Shown here: positions 49,590-60,161 of the stretch, in pieces
How positions within the stretch are numbered: the first letter of the stretch is position 1
Layout of the letters: every line of letters begins with the position of its first letter
Source: Ancylostoma caninum
Taxonomy: Eukaryota; Nematoda; Chromadorea; Rhabditida; Ancylostomatidae
Length of the DNA stretch: 64,000 nucleotides
Assembly: GCA_037903475.1 (NCBI GenBank)
Contig: JBAJFG010000460.1
Span: 62,001 to 126,000, forward strand
Direction of reading: 5' to 3'
Notes under the pieces: generated by a model
Seen by the model: the letters and a program-made list of their open reading frames with translations, nothing else
Database searches by the model: none
What the model was told of the DNA's origin: nothing
Position numbers and translations under genes: made by a program

Positions 49590-49690
49590 TAGCATTTTGC
49601 AGAACGAATTCAGCGGGTGGGCATTGAACCTGGGACCCACCACAAACGCGTCGTTGTGGGACCCTCGCTTCCAAAGGGAAGCTTTGCATG
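49590..49690 (-). repeat. Second tRNA-like (box B) stretch
   Basis: On the minus strand GTCCCAGGTTCAATGCCCAC resembles a box B followed by a stem-like complement. It shares no obvious sequence with the 133-bp unit beyond the motif. May be an older SINE head. Confidence 0.3.
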
Positions 49691-50359
49691 AGTTAATACA
49701 TAGCGCTGGAAAATCGAATCTCCTGGAAAACTTGTCCTTTCCACACAGAATGTGCTCACTTACGAGTTCTTCAAGAGTGCATAGGCTCCCACTGTCCAAC
49801 CGCTCTTCCAGGGCTGTTAGAGACAGATACAGGAATGCGCCTTAATTTCTAGCAAAATTAACGCGGTCCTAGGTGACAAGCGAGGACGGCTGGAACCATC
49901 GCAACTACAATTTCTGGAAGAGCACTCATTGTTCTTGATCACCTTTCCTTAGATAGGTCGGTAGCTCATCCCATTGAGGAGCTGTAGCTTCCTCAACTTC
50001 GAGGTTTTCACAGGTGGCAGCAAAAGTTCGCACTTTGAGCGAGAGCAACATCGAGATTAGCAGGCCAGCGGCAATGCCACTTGCAGGACCTCTAGTGCAT
50101 AAAGAGTTATTTCCAACCTGCAATCATTCCCCATCCATCACATGGCATCGATCGATATATCGATTACTTGGCGAAAACCAGTAAGCAGAAGGCATACCCC
50201 ACATTCGGTAGGTCATTCGAAAGATCTCGACAAGACAAATCGATTGGTGACCAAAACGCTTTGATTGGGGCAGTTCTAAGCAAGTTATGGCGAAGCGACG
50301 GTGCGCGACGGTGACTCCGCGGAGCGACCATCGATTTTCGCGATCCCATGAGCAGTATT

Positions 50360-52308
50360 GTACTTTAACGCCACACCTACGAAACAAACAAGATTAAATT
50401 TGTTGAATAAATTTGAGCTTTGAAATCCCAAACATTTGTTAAAAACGAACTTCCCCATGTTGAGAAACTATTAGTAGGCGTATATGTGAACGAAAGAAGT
50501 CCTATTAATTTAGGTTATCTAATACAATTAGTTTGCCAGATAAGTCTCCGCACTTTTTTTTTCGAATTTTTGAGATTTACTCGAGGCCATCGATACTGCT
50601 CAATGGCAACACTGGCTGTCAGATGACCGGATTTCTGGTCGCCTGGGAGCACTCTGGGCCAAAATCGAGGAGTCTTGTCTGGTAAAACCTCCGCACTGTG
50701 CGCGAACGGTTTTAGTGCCGTTACTCGTTTTCAGACTGCGACAATAGGAAAAATAAGACAACTGTTGAATGTGAATCATCCTCCGGCTGGTACTCCTTAT
50801 TCCAGTACTTTATAGGTAAAACTTAGTAATTCCGAGTATTATGCGGATGTGCTCGTAGAAGAAAAAAGCTTCTCACTATTATAACTTAGCCGATTACCAG
50901 AAAAGTAGGGGTGCAAACTACTTATGAAAACCTAGGAAAGTTACTTGCATTTTAAACAATTTAAAATAGAGTGCTTTGACTAGTTCGGTCAATAAGGGAA
51001 AGAAACCCTGAGCTTAGAAACTCACTCGCGGAGATACTAGGTTAGTTTACAAATCTGAATAGAGACCGGAATATGAAGTACAACGAATGAGTTCTTTATA
51101 TGATCCTCTCAACTCGAGCAATGTGAGGCACAAAAATCCTTAGGAGGCCAGTTGTATTATATCGCAATGATGAAACTGTCAGGAGAAAGAGAAAATAAGC
51201 TCCGGAATGTTGTAAAAATACAGAAAACCAGTTTTCCATTAATTAAATCGTTCACAGATTAAAAAGCTCCAAGCGTGGAAAGAAACTAGTTCAAGAAAAA
51301 AAAGACAATGCACTGTATTGAAAAAAATGATTTCGTTACTCATCTTGTTAAGTGTTCTTTTGTTTTCGAGCTTCAAGAGGAGAGATGATTTGAACACTTT
51401 TGCAGTGATCTCCTCGTTAAGATTTTAAGGTTTAGTGAAGCACGAATGAGCGCAGCATCCAGAGAAGTAACGTTGCTCCACTCTTCTTGGCCTGGAGCTC
51501 TTGATGGGGTTATATATAGCCGTCTACGATGATATGCATGGACGTGTTTGCTCCGAAGATTGTTTACCACCGTCAACAGGCAACGAGCTCATGGTATGTG
51601 CTCAAAAAGGAATGATACAAGTCAGCAGTATGTTTACTGTGGAGACGACAACAATGTTCTAATTTTGGAAAGATCCCGAACCCATTGGTCTGCCCCCCCC
51701 CCCTCCCCCCTCCCCAACGGATTCTATCTAGCAGCGTACGGTTGGGACTGTTAAGAGGCCAGAACTCTCCTGAGCGAAGCATGTTGACGTTGTCGGAGAG
51801 ATAGCGGCTAGCTCAAGTAGGAGGGACTCTTTTAGATGGGAGCTCTACCAGAAGCTGCACGCTTGATTTGCGAATCAACCACAGTCCCCAGATATTCCGA
51901 ATAAGCCATCTGCGTCATAGGTGCACGAATGAGGGTCACAAGGTAGCAAAAAAGGTTGGGTTAAGTTTCTGTGACTGGCACATCTTTTCAAATATCCAAC
52001 CACACAAGCACGACCCGCCCGTGTTGCGTCGTCATGGTCCACACCTCACGTTTGCCGTTTTCGAACAGGTGCGGCAGCATTACATCACCCTGACTTAGAA
52101 GCACGTTCAGGTACCCTCCCTAAATTCTTTAAAAATGTAAACTCGGCCCGCGAAGTTGCATTCTTTTCGTTCCACTCCTTATAAATTTGTTGAGATGCAA
52201 TATATCGAAAGTCCAAGTGGATCTGGGAAACAGTATATGACTGCTTAACCTATATATGAGCAATTTGCTATAAATTCCGTGTTAAATTGTGAAACTTGAG
52301 CGTTTCTT
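50360..52308. other. No gene assigned
   Basis: A C-rich tract C11-T-C6-T-C4 at 51693-51715 and otherwise ordinary AT-rich sequence. Short frames at 51373-52098 have no supporting signals. Confidence 0.35.
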
Positions 52309-53070
52309 ATTTTATTTATTTATTTATTTACTCAGTACACCACATAGGTGCGCCATCAGAAGTCATATAGGACCATATAAAGAGGAAGCAGATAAAACTA
52401 AAGACAAAAATCTAAATAGAACCTAATAGCTCAACCCTCAAACAATAACATCTAGTACTGATAAGAAAAAACATGATGAAGGGACAGTTACCAAGTCCTT
52501 AGTCAGATAACCACGCCGAAGAAGAATAGTCGAACATAATTTGAAAGGCTGTAAAGTACGTGCAAAATCCATGACAGAAAGTGTGAGGTAAATTTAGCAG
52601 GGGTAAGATGAGGATCGTGAAGGAAGATTCAATGTTGGTCTTTCAATAAAAAAGCTTCAGCTAAAAAGGGTTGGGTATCTGTGTCCTAGTACCTAGCGGA
52701 GTAGGTAGCTCGGAGTTTAACGAGGTGCCAGACCATTGAGATAATCGCAACCCAAGAACGCGACTGGTAGAACCATACTGGGGCGGACGCAACAACGCCT
52801 CTTTGATCTGGTACGAACCCCAGGCGTAAGCTTGGGCGGATGCTCGCCGGCTCTTTCCCTTCGTCAAAGCACAGAGGATGGACAGGAAACCTCATACACG
52901 ATCCGCACCGATATAAAAAGAAGAACACCAACACACTTCATCAGGAGTTCAGCACGTGTAATAGAAAGATGATAGACGTCGAATGAAAAGGAACCAGGGC
53001 TTGCTAAACGTCCTCTATCCAAACATGCTAGCAACCAGTATGTAGAAAAGAAATCACAACAATCACACGA

Positions 53071-55896
53071 TCACGAAAACACATCCTCACAACCTAGAAT
53101 TTCGAGTAAGTCAACATCGAGCAGCCGCCTTCTAAATATGGAGGAGTTCTCAGATGACAAGATAGCCGGTGGTAGTTTATTAAGGAGACGAGCAACACGA
53201 CAGGCGAACGAGTTCTGGTACACGTGTCTGTCACTGTTTCCAAACCTATGATAACATAGATTGATAGTGAACCTTCGTGCACTAGAAGGTCGAAATGTCC
53301 AGAATTTTGAAGATTTCAAACTTACCTCACCACGAAGGATTTTGAAACCCATAATGATGTCAGCCTGAATCCGTCTAAAAAACAAGCTCTTGAGGCCCAG
53401 CCTCTCCATTCTAGTCTCATAATTAGGTAACGCCTGCGGGTAATTCTTGTTGGGGTAAGACCGATAAAAAAGAATTCTCGTGAAAGTCTTTCGTACTTTC
53501 TCTAGCTTTAGACTGTCTTTCTTCAAGCAGGGATTCCATACAGGACTACAATATTCCAGAATAGGCAGCACATAAGCCTTATACAGTTTCAACAAGATGG
53601 AGGCATCTGACGTGTGGACATTTCTTAACAGAGAAAACATTACTCTAGTAGCGTTTGAAGCAATCGTTTCGACGTGTGAAGAAAAAGGAAAAGACGTGTC
53701 CAAAATGACGCCGAGATCACGAACATACTGATGTGCTCGTAACGGAATTCCGTAATCTATCTCTACGGCTGCATTTCCAAGTCTTAAGATTTGACTCTTA
53801 GAAACGTTCACTTTTATCCGCCATTTCACTGCCCAGTCCAGCATCCGTTCTACCGAGAGTTTTAGATTTTCTATGACCTCCTGTTGCTCTTCAACATCGT
53901 AGGCAGCGTAAATCTTAATGTCGTCTGCATAGGCTGCAATACCAATTCTGAAGTCGGTTTTCAAAGCGCTTGGTAGATCCATGGTATAAATATTAAAGAG
54001 TATAGGGGAAAGCACGCTGCCTTGAGGTACCCCTGAAAGGCATGCTTTACACGAAGACGTTTTCCCCTGGAAGCGAACTGTAAATTCGCGATTATCTAAG
54101 TATGAAATGAACCAAGCGAGAAAATCGTTCCTTATGCCTATGCTTTCGAGTTTCGAGATGAGGCCGAGGTGATCAACTGCATCAAATGCCTTACTGAGAT
54201 CAAAATAAACAATCTCGACGCATTTTCCGGAACTCAGCGCAGCTACCCAGTCCTGGGAACATTGTAATAGTTGCGTGGTCGTGGAACATCCAGGAAGAAA
54301 GCCGAATTGTTCTCCAGGGATACAATGAGTTTTGTGGGTCCACTCCAGCAAAGTCTTAGCTATAATCTTCTCCATATTTTTACACGGCGGTGGCAAAATG
54401 ATGATAGGTCTAAAATCTGTCAAGATTGACGCACAAGAAGTTTTCGGTACAGGAGTAACCATGGCCTTTTTCCACAAAGAGGGGACTTTACCTGTGACGA
54501 GAGAAATATTGAAAATGAGAGCTAGAGGTCGGCACAGATGCTCAGCGTATGCCTTGAAAAAGAACGATGGTATTCCGTCAGCAGTGGCAGAAAAAGAAGC
54601 CTTGCTTGCTTTAAGGTACTTAGGGATTTCGCTTGGCGTAATAACTGGAAGAGGACATTCAGAGCAGGATCGACTATTCAGCAGGGGACAGGTGGAGCTG
54701 GGAGTATTAAAAACATTTGAGAAATAATCAGAGAAGGCAGTGGCTTTGTCAGTTGCTGAGAAAAACTTGTGCCCTGCAGCATCAACTATAGTCGAGGCAC
54801 ATTCCTTTTTAAGAGTTCTTTGTTTAATCAAGGCAAAAAGTCTTCGCATATTTTTAAGTTTTGACAACCTACGTTCCTTGTAGTTTAGAAACCGCCGCAG
54901 ATGATGGTTTAGTTGTTGGCATGTGATGCTATACTCAGCGCATCGGAATGGTTCGATATTTTTAATGAACAATCTCTTCTTCTGCCTAATGAGATTATGT
55001 ATATGGGTAGGAAAAGTTTGACAAAAAGGCTTAACTGTTTTCATCGGAACAAATTGTTCAATAAGATCCTGAATGACGATAATGAAGCGAGAGTACACGT
55101 CGTCCACGTCTATGTAGTTGTGAAATAATTCGTACCAATTAATGGAAGAAAGAGCTGCGTTAATCGCGGCGTGGTCAGCAGAATGGAAATCAAGTCGTTT
55201 TCGGAGTATTGGCTTCACGCAATTCATGTGAATGGAGAAAGATACTACGTTGTGGTCTGAACATCCTAACGGCGGCAGGATTTCATCAACAACGATAAAA
55301 TCTGATGAGGATAATATGACATCTAGAACAGAAGAGTTGCGAGTAGGGGATTTCACTAGTTGCTCAAGGCTTAAGGACTCAAAAAATTCAAGAAATTTTC
55401 TGGAGGAAGCAGTTTTGGCTCTCTCGAGATTCCAGTCAACATCGTACAGATTAAGATCACCAAGGATAGTAATCTTATTGGAGGACGATGCCATGTCGGC
55501 AAGCAGGGATATTAGATCGTCATCATGCTGGGATTTAGAGTTAGGTGGGCGATGAACTAAAATAAATCTATGACGACTCATCAAGCTCGAGAAGACGTCA
55601 AAAACTATCAAATCGGAGGAGGTGTGGGGACTGATCTCGGTTTTTTCAAAAGAAATATCCTCACGAATCAAAACACAGACGCCACCGCCTCTTTTACATG
55701 TACGATCTTGACGTAATAACGAGTAGGGCAAATTTGCGGTGATTTCGGAATCAGAAAATTTAGAGGTTAGCCATGATTATGATACAAAAACTAAAGAGGG
55801 CTTGCGAAGCATTATCATGAAGTGAAATTCAGGCAATTTGTTTACCAGACTTCTGCTATCATCATGACTTATAATAACGGGCTTACTTTGTGTGTT

Positions 55897-55899
<3 letters not shown>
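53071..55899 (-). pseudogene. Endonuclease-reverse transcriptase ORF of the non-LTR element
   Basis: Seen: 886 uninterrupted codons (55731-53071), plus an in-frame extension upstream to the (GT)n tract broken by TAA at 55777-55779, inside the endonuclease motif VS*SWL where an acidic residue is expected. Counting from 55731: endonuclease motifs GDLN at 91-94 and SDHN at 158-161; RT motifs DLSKAFD at 511-517, GVPQGSVLSP at 567-576 and YADD at 601-604, all with catalytic Asp intact. No RNase H was seen. Known: target-primed reverse transcription by CR1/L2/Jockey-like elements. The intact 886-codon stretch argues for recent insertion. Truncation and the stop suggest this copy is inactive. Plus-strand frames at 54332-54727 and 55232-55555 are its shadows. 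Confidence 0.85.

Positions 55900-55930
<31 letters not shown>
55899..55930 (+). repeat. (GT)16 microsatellite
   Basis: Uninterrupted GT run lying exactly at the truncated 5' side of the retrotransposon and 55 bp before the minisatellite. Confidence 0.95.
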
Positions 55931-55933
<3 letters not shown>

Positions 55934-55984
55934 ACGAAATTCGAGGGCGTGGCTTAGAGTGATGCCGACCACTCCACCGTTACA

Positions 55985-56510
55985 TGAAGGGTGCGCCGGC
56001 GCCCAAAGTGGGCGGAGACGGGTCCACTGCTGTGATAAGGGTGCGCCGGCGCCCAAAGTGGGGGGAGACGGGTCCACTGCTGTGATAAGGGTGCGCCGGC
56101 GCCCAAAGTGGGCGGGTGATAAGGACGGGTCCACTGCTGTGATAAAGTGGGGGGAGACGGGTGCTGTGATAAGGGTGCGCCGGCGCCCAAAGTGGGGGAG
56201 ACGGGTCCACTGCTGTGATAAGGGTGCGCCGGCGCCCAAAGTGGTGGGAGACGGGTCCACCGCTGTGATAAGGGTGCACTGGCGCCCAAAGTGGGGGAGA
56301 CGGGTCCACCGCTGTGATAAGGGTGTACCGGCCCCTAAAGTGGGGGGGGAGACGGGTTCACTGCTGTGATAAGGGTGCGTCGGCGCCCAAGAGTGGGGAA
56401 ACGTCTGGAGTTGTGACCAGCGGTACTATAAGGGTGCGCTGGCGTCCAAAAGTGGCAGAGCGCATGAAAATGTAGCTACCGACGGAGGAGGGGTGCGCCG
56501 GTGTCCACTA
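55985..56510 (+). repeat. 50-bp GC-rich minisatellite
   Basis: About nine to ten units beginning GTGCGCCGGCGCCCAAAGTG followed by GGGGGAGACGGGTCCACTGC and TGTGATAAGG. Spacing is exactly 50 bp for the first units (55991, 56041, 56091), then degenerates. Each unit contains the 10-bp palindrome GCGCCGGCGC. Produces open frames of 109-159 codons that are not genes. Confidence 0.9.
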
Positions 56511-58190
56511 CAGAGACGGCGTTATGAGTTGGGTTCATCTTTGCTCGATCTGTTCCCTGGCGTCTAACATCAATCGTAAAAACTAAACGTCAGAGCTAAG
56601 CAGTGAGTATCATGCAATCCGCGTGATTCCTTCCTCCTCACATCCCCTTCCGCGCTCTTCTTTCATTTGTTCACGAACCCACCGCCCCCTCCACTTTTAT
56701 ACATAGAAACTGACTCTTATCGCTTGACCAGCCATAACAAGCAAAGAATGATAGAGCATTTCCTGCGGTCATACCAGGTTGAACCGGTTATACATAGTTA
56801 TTAAAGAAGGCTATTTCAGTTGAGCAAAAGATAAAATTGCCCCGAGAAACGCGGTTCATCCTTTTTGATATGTGTAGTTTCTCATGAGAGAAAGCAATGG
56901 AAAGGATGTGGGACGCGTTATCGCAAGAATGTTGCGTAGCTGTGACACTAATAATAGAATGAGAAGGGATAAAACCATGAGAGCGAAGCGAGCATTAGGA
57001 AAAGTCTGGAAGTCCGGCGTCAGCCGGACGGCCAGGCTGGTTCGATAATAGGCAAGGCGAGGACAGTGAACCGTGCGAAGTTAAAGGTTTTTTGAACCAC
57101 GAGCCTTGATTTGGGGAATCTCCGAAGCTTTGACAACTCCGAAGTTCGAGCCGTGTCGGCGAGCCGCGCGATGCGCGACAATATTGTGGCGAGAAGAGAA
57201 CACTTAAAATTTCACGATTAAGCTAAAAATTGTGAGATCTAGCTCATATCGTACTGAACTTGGATCAATTACGGTTCTTGTCTTCGGTTTTATTTTGCAG
57301 TACATTGCCTCCTAATAAACTTATAGAGATAGAACGAAAAGAACGCAACTTTGCGCGCCGAGTGTACTTTTTTGAAGAATTTAGCGAGGGTGTTGTAGCT
57401 CATAGGAGCGGAAGAATTTTCACATAAGTCGTTCTTGGGTACCCAATAGAATTACTCTTGACCGGCTTTTTCCTGGAACAATGGCTTTTCATAATTGTTG
57501 CCTTTATACGTACTTCATGCTTACCACTAATAGTCGGCTATTTTGACGTTATGAAAATCATACTGAGATGTTTAGCAAACTATAGACCCAATTAGCCTTC
57601 CCCTGAGTCCAGATATATCTGGCACTTCAAACATACATAGTTCTGTCTGGATTCTAGTGGCACATCCTCTACACCTACGGTACCAAAACTGATGTATAAA
57701 TAGAAAAATTCCAAGAGGGCAAGAGAAAAAGGGAAAATGATGTCAATTTGTTTTGCAGCTACTCAGCAACTGCTGCTCAGATCGCTGCCATAAATATGAC
57801 AAAATGTGTTAGCGCGGTGGCTGAACGTTTTCTGTTCCCTACCTCATCGCAGAAAATAAGATGCAAGGGATCTATTTTGTAGAATATCGAAATGAGTGTT
57901 TAATATTTTATTAAAGGGAATGATTGTGGGATGCCCAGGAAGTATTGTTCTTGATGTATAAACTGTGCAACATATCTCCTACCCTGAAGCAAAATACTAT
58001 TCGATTCCAGTGCACCAACATACAATGACCATAAAAGAATTGTTATATACCCCTCCGCCCAAATACCAAAATATGCCCGGCTTCTCCAACCGGAATATCT
58101 AAAATTGCGGCTAACGGGACTTCAATTGATTTTTTTTTAATTTTTGTAACGTTACGCTAGGCATCCAAATTTTCTCTTAGTGAATCTTAC
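56511..58190. other. No gene assigned
   Basis: Contains the short palindrome GTCCGGCGTCAGCCGGAC at 57015-57032, and a strong acceptor TTTGTTTTGCAG (ends 57758) followed by two open registers, one Cys-rich (LLSNCCSDRCHKYDKMC) and one longer (YSATAAQIAAINMTKCVSAV). No donor or upstream exon supports either. Confidence 0.3.
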
Positions 58191-58456
58191 CTTTCTCAAA
58201 ATGGCATTTGATATTCCAAGAAACTTTGAAGATCTCCGCAGCTGAAGGAACGTTCTGGCCTAAAATGAAACTCGTCTTCCTCCTGTAAGATTCGAACGCT
58301 GTTGCATACTCAGTTGTAAAAACGATACGGGTTTGTGATACTCTATTGGCTGTTCCTTTAGATTTCCTATTACAGTAGCTTTTCCTGTTGCTTCTTGACA
58401 TATCCTAACAGATCAGAATGGAGAACGGTTAAAACTAACGAGATGCACTTTTTCAG

Positions 58457-58664
58457 CGCCAAACGAAGCGTGCATGCCTCCGGGGTTTCACCGAATAACG
58501 TGGCTTTCGAGGAAATTCGAGGTAACCTACTCTCGTCTTCATCGGTAACCTTCCTCCGACAGCCGTCCTATGCTGAACGACAGACAACGACTACCATAGT
58601 CATCGTATACGACATCTCAAATTGTCAGAATTCTCGAGATTTCCACGTCGTAACTACTCGATGA
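58457..58664 (+). CDS. Candidate terminal exon, unknown protein
   Basis: Seen: acceptor GCACTTTTTCAG (near consensus) followed in phase 2 by AKRSVHASGVSPNNVAFEE, IRGNLLSSSSVTFLRQPS, AERQTTTTIVIVYDISNC, ending HVVTTR and TGA. GC content is higher than in the flanks. A donor-like CGAG|GTAACC inside could shorten it. Antisense to a weaker minus-strand frame (58177-58401) that has its own good donor, AAAG|GTAAGA. No upstream exon assigned; the acceptor TTGTTTTGCAG at 57758 followed by an open stretch is the nearest. Confidence 0.33.
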
Positions 58665-58795
58665 CTCATAGATCGTTCCTTATGTGTGCAAGTTAGTGCA
58701 ACAAAAGCACCTACCTAGTGGTAACAAAAGATTGTTTTTGTGTTTACAAAATGTGATTGCAAATTGTTGCAGAACTCTCTAGACAACTTTGTATA

Positions 58796-59249
58796 CAGGG
58801 TGGGCCATAAATACGGTAACAAAGAAAACTGTACGCAGAAAAAGCATTTATATGTTAATTGAAACATAGCTGTAGGATTTATGTTTACTAGGTCACATCT
58901 GACATAAGCCATCCCTTCACCTCGGGATATCCCCTTTCACTTCCTGTATGTAGAGGCCCCAACGTGCTGAACGAAGACGTTGACCGCGACGCGCAAGTGA
59001 TGATGGTTCAGCTCAGCGAGCATTTTTTAGAGTGCTTGCTGAACTAATCCAAATTCTGGATAGGTTATAAACAAGCCCTGGTTTCACGTTTCACCGAAAC
59101 CTATTAACCCTACCGATTGAGCCTGTGAGCCGGAGCGCTGCTTCAGTAAAACGTTACGAAGCGCCATCCCAACTGAGTTTAAGTTCGAGGCAAAACAATT
59201 TTCTTCAGAGGAGAAACGAGCGTTGTTACCGTATTTATGGCCCACCCTG
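58796..59249. mobile_element. 454-bp MITE with perfect 27-bp inverted ends
   Basis: Seen: left end CAGGGTGGGCCATAAATACG plus 7 further bases is repeated exactly, inverted, at the right end. TA flanks both sides (58794-58795 and 59250-59251). Known: TA duplication and CAGGG tips fit Tc1/mariner MITEs. No transposase frame inside. Confidence 0.85.
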
Positions 59250-59897
59250 TAATATCAAAACTGTGCTTTCATGAATATAAAGCTGTTTTCAAAGTAGTTT
59301 AAAAAATCAACTTTGTGGTTGTGCGGTCCTTCTGCGAATCGCAGCTTTGGTTCAGATTTTGGTTGGTGTGAAATACAGGTAAGAAGACCATTGCACTACA
59401 ACGCTATGATGTTAAAACTAGTGTGATGGGAATTCTTCGAGTAAAAGAGATACAGTTGAAACTACTGAAAGCTGAAAAATTCATTAACCACTCTGATAGG
59501 TAGCACTGGATTAAAGAGTGCGGTTTTAGTCGAGACCTAAGTATATATTGATCATGTGAATCTAACGGATTTTTTTCACGCAAACATGAATTTCTCGGTG
59601 CATTTTACAAGTTGTAGTTCCTGAGCAAAATTTCCTACTTGACAAGCATCAGTTTTTGTGACGCAATTCCCCTTCGCGGCACCAACTTGATTTTAGTAGA
59701 ATCTTTCGGGAGTTTTCGCGTTCAAGATTTCGTCCTATCTTTTAGTCTTCTTCCCTATTACTAGGGACTACTTTGGCAGGAGAAATCAAATCTACGTGGA
59801 ATCTATAAAATCATATACAAAAGAGGATAGCCAACCACAAGAATGACACCAGATAGGCTTCGTGAATGAGCTGATGCCTTCCCATTGGATATTTTTA

Positions 59898-60005
59898 TTA
59901 TGGCTTGCCATGTAAGCGTGAGACGATATCGAAAACAAAAGGGCATTGTATATATTCCAGCGTGTTTTTCTGGGCGAGCTCGCCTTGAAGCGCTAGAAGA
60001 GCTCC
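59898..60005 (-). CDS. Alternative last exon for the MARVEL-type gene
   Basis: Seen: a strong acceptor (TTTGTTTGTACAG) is followed by 35 codons starting GALLALQGELAQKN and ending VSRLHGKP, then TAA. An AATAAA overlaps the stop region. The reading frame is phase 0, the same as the end of the exon at 60557-60483, so either this exon or 60227-60162 can complete the protein. The intron would be 477 nt. The tail would be a charged, probably helical cytoplasmic segment instead of the Arg/Gln-rich one. It could also be the last exon of an unrelated transcript. The open frame on the opposite strand at 59885-60154 is probably its shadow. Confidence 0.45.
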   Translation of the reverse strand, partial: GALLALQGELAQKNTLEYIQCPFVFDIVSRLHGKP

Positions 60006-60135
60006 CTGTACAAACAAACACGCTTCTCGTCTTCTTCTATTTCCTCATACTAGAATACATCGTAAAGCATATCCTTGTCCATTATTGCCACAACAGGAAT
60101 CGTACTAACGATAAGGATTTCTTCCAAGAGAATAT

Positions 60136-60141
60136 TTTATT
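60136..60141 (-). terminator. Polyadenylation signal AATAAA
   Basis: AATAAA on the minus strand begins about 20 nt after the TAG stop at 60162. It is placed as expected for cleavage of the proximal transcript of the MARVEL-type gene. Confidence 0.5.
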
Positions 60142-60161
60142 CACAATAAGCTAAGTGAAGT

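Larger units (their letters stand above)
48579..50359. mobile_element. Inverted-arm element (1.78 kb) enclosing a 133-bp array
   Basis: Seen: left arm 48579-48755 begins AATACTGCTCATGGGATCGC; right arm about 50174-50359 is its inverted copy, about 90 percent alike by eye, differing by small indels. Arms contain the self-complementary CTCCGCGGAG. Between the arms lie the 133-bp tandem units and a second tRNA-like stretch. Inverted copies arising independently would also give this pattern, but the sharp common outer boundary favours one element. Confidence 0.6.
52309..55930 (-). mobile_element. CR1/Jockey-type non-LTR retrotransposon, 5' truncated
   Basis: Seen: an endonuclease-reverse transcriptase frame, then about 760 nt of 3' UTR, then a (TAAA)n tail at about 52309-52330 preceded by GCGCACCTATGTGGTG. 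On the 5' side coding continues until it meets the (GT)n tract at 55899-55930, so the element is cut off inside the endonuclease domain. Related 3' ends with the same tail occur elsewhere in the window. No clear target-site duplication was found. Confidence 0.85.

Noticed and set aside
54332..54727. 131-codon plus-strand frame
   Set aside because: Antisense shadow of the reverse transcriptase.
55890..56369. Frames of 109-159 codons on both strands
   Set aside because: Products of the (GT)n tract and the 50-bp minisatellite; Pro/Gly/Arg-rich periodic translations in several frames at once.
57759..57812. Cys-rich peptide CCSDRCHKYDKMC after a strong acceptor, considered as an insulin-like A chain
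   Set aside because: Spacing of the last cysteine (six residues, not eight) does not fit; no B-chain or signal exon seen; a different frame after the same acceptor is longer.
58193..58260. Minus-strand exon QNVPSAAEIFKVSWNIKC with donor AAAG|GTAAGA
   Set aside because: Splice sites are good, but it faces the better plus-strand exon at 58457 and connects to nothing; kept out of the feature list.
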